This document shows, in pieces, positions 14,154 to 17,398 of a stretch of 17,398 bases of DNA. The notes beneath the pieces are model-generated. The model was not told the origin of the DNA, searched no databases, and was given only the letters and a program-made list of their open reading frames with translations. Source of the stretch: Planctomycetota bacterium (GTDB lineage Bacteria; Planctomycetota; Planctomycetia; Pirellulales; UBA1268); the NCBI GenBank assembly GCA_003669255.1, contig QWPO01000014.1, positions 1 through 17,398 of the forward strand. The letters are read 5' to 3'. Each line of letters starts with the position of its first letter. The stretch's first letter is position 1. The position numbers and the translations under genes are program-made.

Positions 14154-16487
14154 ATGATCCAGCGAATCCTCGTCTGTTGCGTTGCGCTCGGCGCACTGGT
14201 CACGACCACCGGCCACGCGGCGGAGCCGGCCGCAGCCACCTGTCCGGTGATCGGAAACCCCGCGCCGGCGACCCGCACCACGGTGGCGGGAGGCATGAAC
14301 AACGGCGACTGGTGGCCGGATCAGCTGAACCTCGACATCCTTCATCAAAACTCTCCCGCCGGAAATCCGCTGGGAGAACGCTTCGAGTATGCCAAGGCGT
14401 TCAAGACGCTCGATCTTGAGGCGGTCAGGAACGATCTCCGGGAGTTGATGACGACCTCGCAGGACTGGTGGCCGGCCGACTACGGCCACTACGGGCCGTT
14501 CTTCATCCGGATGGCCTGGCACAGCGCCGGAACCTATCGGATTGGCGATGGCCGGGGGGGTGCCGGCTCCGGTGCGCAACGATTCGCGCCGCTTAACAGC
14601 TGGCCCGACAACGCAAACCTCGACAAGGCCCGCCGGCTCCTCTGGCCGATCAAGCAGAAGTACGGCCCGCGAATCTCCTGGGCCGACCTGATGATCCTCG
14701 CAGGCAACGTCGCCCTCGAGTCGATGGGGTTCGAGACGTTCGGATTCGGCGGGGGCCGCGAGGACGTCTGGGAGCCGCAGAACGACATTTTCTGGGGGCC
14801 GGAAAGCGAGTGGCTCGGAGCCACTCGGTACAGCGGCGATCGCCGGCTCGAAAACCCGCTCGCAGCAGTCCAGATGGGCCTGATCTACGTCAATCCGGAA
14901 GGGCCCGACGGCAAGCCCGATCCACTGGCGGCGGCCCGCGACATCCGCGAGACATTCGGCCGGATGGCGATGAACGACGAGGAGACGGTGGCGCTGATCG
15001 CCGGCGGACACACCTTCGGCAAGGCCCATGGCGCGGCGAGTGCCGACAACGTCGGCCCTGCCCCAGAGGCAGCCGGCATCGAGGAACAGGGGCTCGGCTG
15101 GAAGAACGGCTTCCGCACGGGCAAAGGGGCTGACACGATCACCAGTGGCCTCGAGGGCGCCTGGACCGCGACGCCCACGACATGGTCGAACGGCTACTTC
15201 GAACACCTCTTCGGCTACGAGTGGGAACTGATGAAGAGTCCGGCCGGGGCCTGGCAGTGGACCCCGAAGGAGAAGTCGGCGGAGGGCACGGTGCCGGACG
15301 CGCACGACGACGCCAAATCCCACCCGCCGATGATGTTCACCACCGACCTCGCGCTCCGCATGGATCCGCAGTATGCCCCGATCGCGAAGCGGTTCCACGA
15401 GCACCCGGAGCAGTTTCAGAAGGCGTTTGCCAAAGCCTGGTACAAGCTCACGCATCGCGATATGGGGCCGGTGTCGAGGCTGCTGGGCCCCCATGTGCCG
15501 GCGCCGCAGATCTGGCAAGACCCCGTGCCCCCGGTTGACCACCCGCTCATCGACGAACGGGACATCGCCGCCTTGAAGGCCAAGATCATCGGCACCGGGC
15601 TTTCGGTCCCCGAACTCGTGTCGACGGCCTGGGCCTCGGCATCGACGTTTCGGGGCAGCGACAAGCGAGGTGGGGCCAATGGGGGCCGGATCCGCCTGGC
15701 GCCGCAGAAGGATTGGGAGGTCAACCAGCCGGCCCAACTGGCGAAGGTGCTCGACCGGCTGGCGGCGATCCAGAAAGAGTTCAACGCTTCCCAGAACGGT
15801 GGCAGACAGGTGTCGATGGCCGACCTGATCGTGCTCGGCGGCTGCGCGGCGGTCGAGCAGGCCGCCAGTCAGGCTGGACAGGAGGTGACAGTGCCCTTCA
15901 CGCCCGGTCGGACCGATGCCACGCAGGCGACGACCGACGTCGAGTCGTTCGCCGTGCTGGAGCCGAAGTCGGACGGGTTTCGCAACCATTTCGCTCGTGA
16001 GATCGACCGGCCGGCCGAGGAGCTGCTCGTCGATCGGGCGCAGCTGCTCACACTCTCGGCCCCGGAGATGACCGTGCTCGTTGGCGGCCTGCGGGTGCTC
16101 GGAGCAAATGCCGGCAGCGGGCCGCTGGCCCACCTCGGCGTTTTCACCGACCGGCCCGGGGTGCTCACCAACGATTACTTCGTGAACCTCCTCGACATGG
16201 GTGTCGACTGGCGAAAGTCGCCAGTCTGCGACCACTTCTTCGAGGGCCGGGATCGGAAGACGGGCGCGGTGAAGTGGACGGCCAGTCGGGTCGATCTGGT
16301 CTTTGGCTCGAACTCGCGGCTGCGGGCAATCGCCGAGGTCTACGCGAGCGACGATTCACGGCGGAAGTTCATCGCCGACTTCGTGGCAGCTTGGAACAAG
16401 GTGATGAACCTCGACCGCTTCGACCTGCCGCCCGCCGTGCGGCACGGGACCGACGACATGGCCGCGGCCGGGTTACGAAAGCCGTGA
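14154..16487 (+). CDS. katG: Exported catalase-peroxidase
   Basis: A 777-residue bifunctional haem enzyme that removes hydrogen peroxide. Distal Arg119, Trp122 and His123 (FIRMAWHSAGTYR), proximal His286 (GGHTFGKAHG) and the residues of the Trp-Tyr-Met adduct (Trp122, Tyr245 in GLIYVNPEGP, Met271 in GRMAMND) are all in place, as is the switch Arg in LTHRDMGPVSRLLGP. The second, haem-free half is complete (RGGANGGRIRLAPQKDWEVN, SMADLIVLGGCAAVEQA). The first 22 residues (MIQRILVCCVALGALVTTTG then HA) form a signal peptide absent from cytoplasmic KatG, so it probably works in the periplasm, like KatP/KatG2-type enzymes. AGAGGGA lies 5 bp before the ATG. It ends 11 bp from the convergent alginate-lyase-family gene. 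Confidence 0.97.
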   Translation: MIQRILVCCVALGALVTTTGHAAEPAAATCPVIGNPAPATRTTVAGGMNNGDWWPDQLNLDILHQNSPAGNPLGERFEYAKAFKTLDLEAVRNDLRELMTTSQDWWPADYGHYGPFFIRMAWHSAGTYRIGDGRGGAGSGAQRFAPLNSWPDNANLDKARRLLWPIKQKYGPRISWADLMILAGNVALESMGFETFGFGGGREDVWEPQNDIFWGPESEWLGATRYSGDRRLENPLAAVQMGLIYVNPEGPDGKPDPLAAARDIRETFGRMAMNDEETVALIAGGHTFGKAHGAASADNVGPAPEAAGIEEQGLGWKNGFRTGKGADTITSGLEGAWTATPTTWSNGYFEHLFGYEWELMKSPAGAWQWTPKEKSAEGTVPDAHDDAKSHPPMMFTTDLALRMDPQYAPIAKRFHEHPEQFQKAFAKAWYKLTHRDMGPVSRLLGPHVPAPQIWQDPVPPVDHPLIDERDIAALKAKIIGTGLSVPELVSTAWASASTFRGSDKRGGANGGRIRLAPQKDWEVNQPAQLAKVLDRLAAIQKEFNASQNGGRQVSMADLIVLGGCAAVEQAASQAGQEVTVPFTPGRTDATQATTDVESFAVLEPKSDGFRNHFAREIDRPAEELLVDRAQLLTLSAPEMTVLVGGLRVLGANAGSGPLAHLGVFTDRPGVLTNDYFVNLLDMGVDWRKSPVCDHFFEGRDRKTGAVKWTASRVDLVFGSNSRLRAIAEVYASDDSRRKFIADFVAAWNKVMNLDRFDLPPAVRHGTDDMAAAGLRKP

Positions 16488-16498
16488 GGGGCTTCGCG

Positions 16499-17398
16499 TC
16501 ATCGCACCCAGAGCAGCGGCTGCGTGATCGGTACGTTGCGGCGGACCTCGGGGTCGGTTGAGTCGGCAGGGAGCCGCTTCCAGAGGTCGAGGTAGGCCGG
16601 TTCCCGCAGGGCGAGCCCAGCGAAGAGCAGGTGCGGCTGCCGCACGGGCCAGCCCTCCCAGTGCTCGACGTCGGGCGGCTTCGGCCACGTCGCCTTGTCA
16701 GCCAGATACGGGTGCAGCCAGGCCACGGCGGTGCGCATCCCGCGGCCATCGGGTAGAGCGAAGCCCCACAGATCATCGCCTCTGGCGGAGAGGATCTGGC
16801 AGAGCGTCGCCATCTGGTCGAGTTGGAAGATCGAATAGCCGTAGGGCTTCGTGCGCCCAAGTTCCTCCGGAAATGACCCGTCGGCCGCCATCTGGTGTGG
16901 CACGAAGACTTCCACGAACTGCCGGCGGCACTCGGCCAGGAGCGGCTCGTCGCCGGTGAGGTCGGCGAAGGCCGCGAGTTGGACGAAGTAGGCCACGGCG
17001 TGGTTGTTCTTCGCGGCAGCTTCCTTGCGGCCGTTCTCACTCGTGGTCATCCAGGTGCAGAGGTCGGCGAACCACCGCTTCACGCCGCTCACCGTCGCCT
17101 CTGGCAGGGCGCGTTCCTGCGACAGCACCTTCACGGCCCGGGCAACCTCGGCGAGGTGCAGCCCGTCGATGATGCCCGCCGGACGACCGGCCGACACGCC
17201 GGGCACGGCCTGAGCGTGGTCGAGATTCGGGTTCATGCGGGTGGCGGGATCGAGGAAGAACACCCGCAGGAGTTCGTCGGCTTTGGCGGCGTAGCGAGCG
17301 TCGCCGGTCACGATCCGGGCAGCGGCGAGGGCCGCCACGCGGTCGCGGAGCGTGTTCACCGCCTGGCGGTGGGCAAAAAAGTTGTCTGGGTTCGATTC
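16499..17398 (-). CDS. Alginate-lyase-family protein (5' end outside window)
   Basis: The C-terminal 299 residues of a protein matching the Alginate_lyase (PF05426) pattern: TGDARYAAKADELLRVFFLD, ATRMNPNLDHAQAVPG, the NNHAVAY motif with its central His, ELGRTKPYGYSIFQLDQM and DLWGFALPDGRGMRTAV. Members cleave polyuronates such as alginate by beta-elimination or are exported relatives of that fold. The frame stays open to the window edge, and the extra codons (ESNPDNFFAHRQA) fit the family, so the internal GTG at 17359 is not the true start; the signal peptide would lie outside the window. Substrate is not certain. The stop is 11 bp from the end of katG, with no terminator between. Confidence 0.8.
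   Translation of the reverse strand, partial: ESNPDNFFAHRQAVNTLRDRVAALAAARIVTGDARYAAKADELLRVFFLDPATRMNPNLDHAQAVPGVSAGRPAGIIDGLHLAEVARAVKVLSQERALPEATVSGVKRWFADLCTWMTTSENGRKEAAAKNNHAVAYFVQLAAFADLTGDEPLLAECRRQFVEVFVPHQMAADGSFPEELGRTKPYGYSIFQLDQMATLCQILSARGDDLWGFALPDGRGMRTAVAWLHPYLADKATWPKPPDVEHWEGWPVRQPHLLFAGLALREPAYLDLWKRLPADSTDPEVRRNVPITQPLLWVR

Noticed and set aside
14136..16235. A 699-codon open frame antisense to katG
   Set aside because: It lies opposite a complete catalase-peroxidase gene. Its protein is Arg/Gly/His-rich with no domain. Long antisense frames are expected at this G+C content.

Overview
The window looks like chromosome from a member of the Planctomycetota, probably a Pirellula-like lineage. 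The basis is high G+C, a Ser/Thr kinase with the N-terminal extension and C-terminal membrane anchor common in that phylum, an OprP/O-type porin of planctomycete style, secreted Cys-rich and Pro-rich proteins without assignable function, an alginate-lyase-family protein, and intergenic palindromes flanked by CGTAG. The phylum is inferred from family resemblance, not from a marker gene.

Layout. 1-311: no gene; a cluster of palindromic repeats and a larger hairpin element. 312-7346, all minus strand, in transcription order: guaA (GMP synthase), an OmpR-family response regulator overlapping its histidine kinase by 20 bp, a porin, a small Cys-rich secreted protein and a nucleoside phosphorylase-like protein. 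The last five are closely spaced and look like one two-component/envelope operon. 7467-8228 (+): surE, divergent from guaA. 8229-8608: a second repeat cluster with an inverted copy of the large hairpin element. 8609-10081 (-): membrane-anchored Ser/Thr kinase. 10152-10388 (+): small glutaredoxin-like protein, overlapping tail-to-tail with a HAD hydrolase (10377-10997, -). 11151-12830 (+): ilvD. 12831-12963: a third repeat cluster. 12964-13926 (-): Pro-rich secreted protein. 14154-16487 (+): catalase-peroxidase with a signal peptide. 16499-17398 (-): alginate-lyase-family protein cut by the window edge.

Most genes are ordinary housekeeping or envelope functions. The most unusual content is the intergenic DNA. 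Eleven copies (one cut by the edge) of a short palindrome carry, in nine cases, a GTAG tetranucleotide at one foot, as in REP elements mobilised by RAYT (TnpA-REP) transposases. Four different outer-stem triplets occur and each is perfectly matched on the opposite arm. Two copies supply the TAG stop codon of the adjacent gene. Between palindromes sits a second, larger element of about 130-157 nt, present twice in opposite orientation. It can fold into a long closed hairpin, and the copies differ by compensatory changes. I know of no description of this composite element. No transposase that could move it lies in the window.
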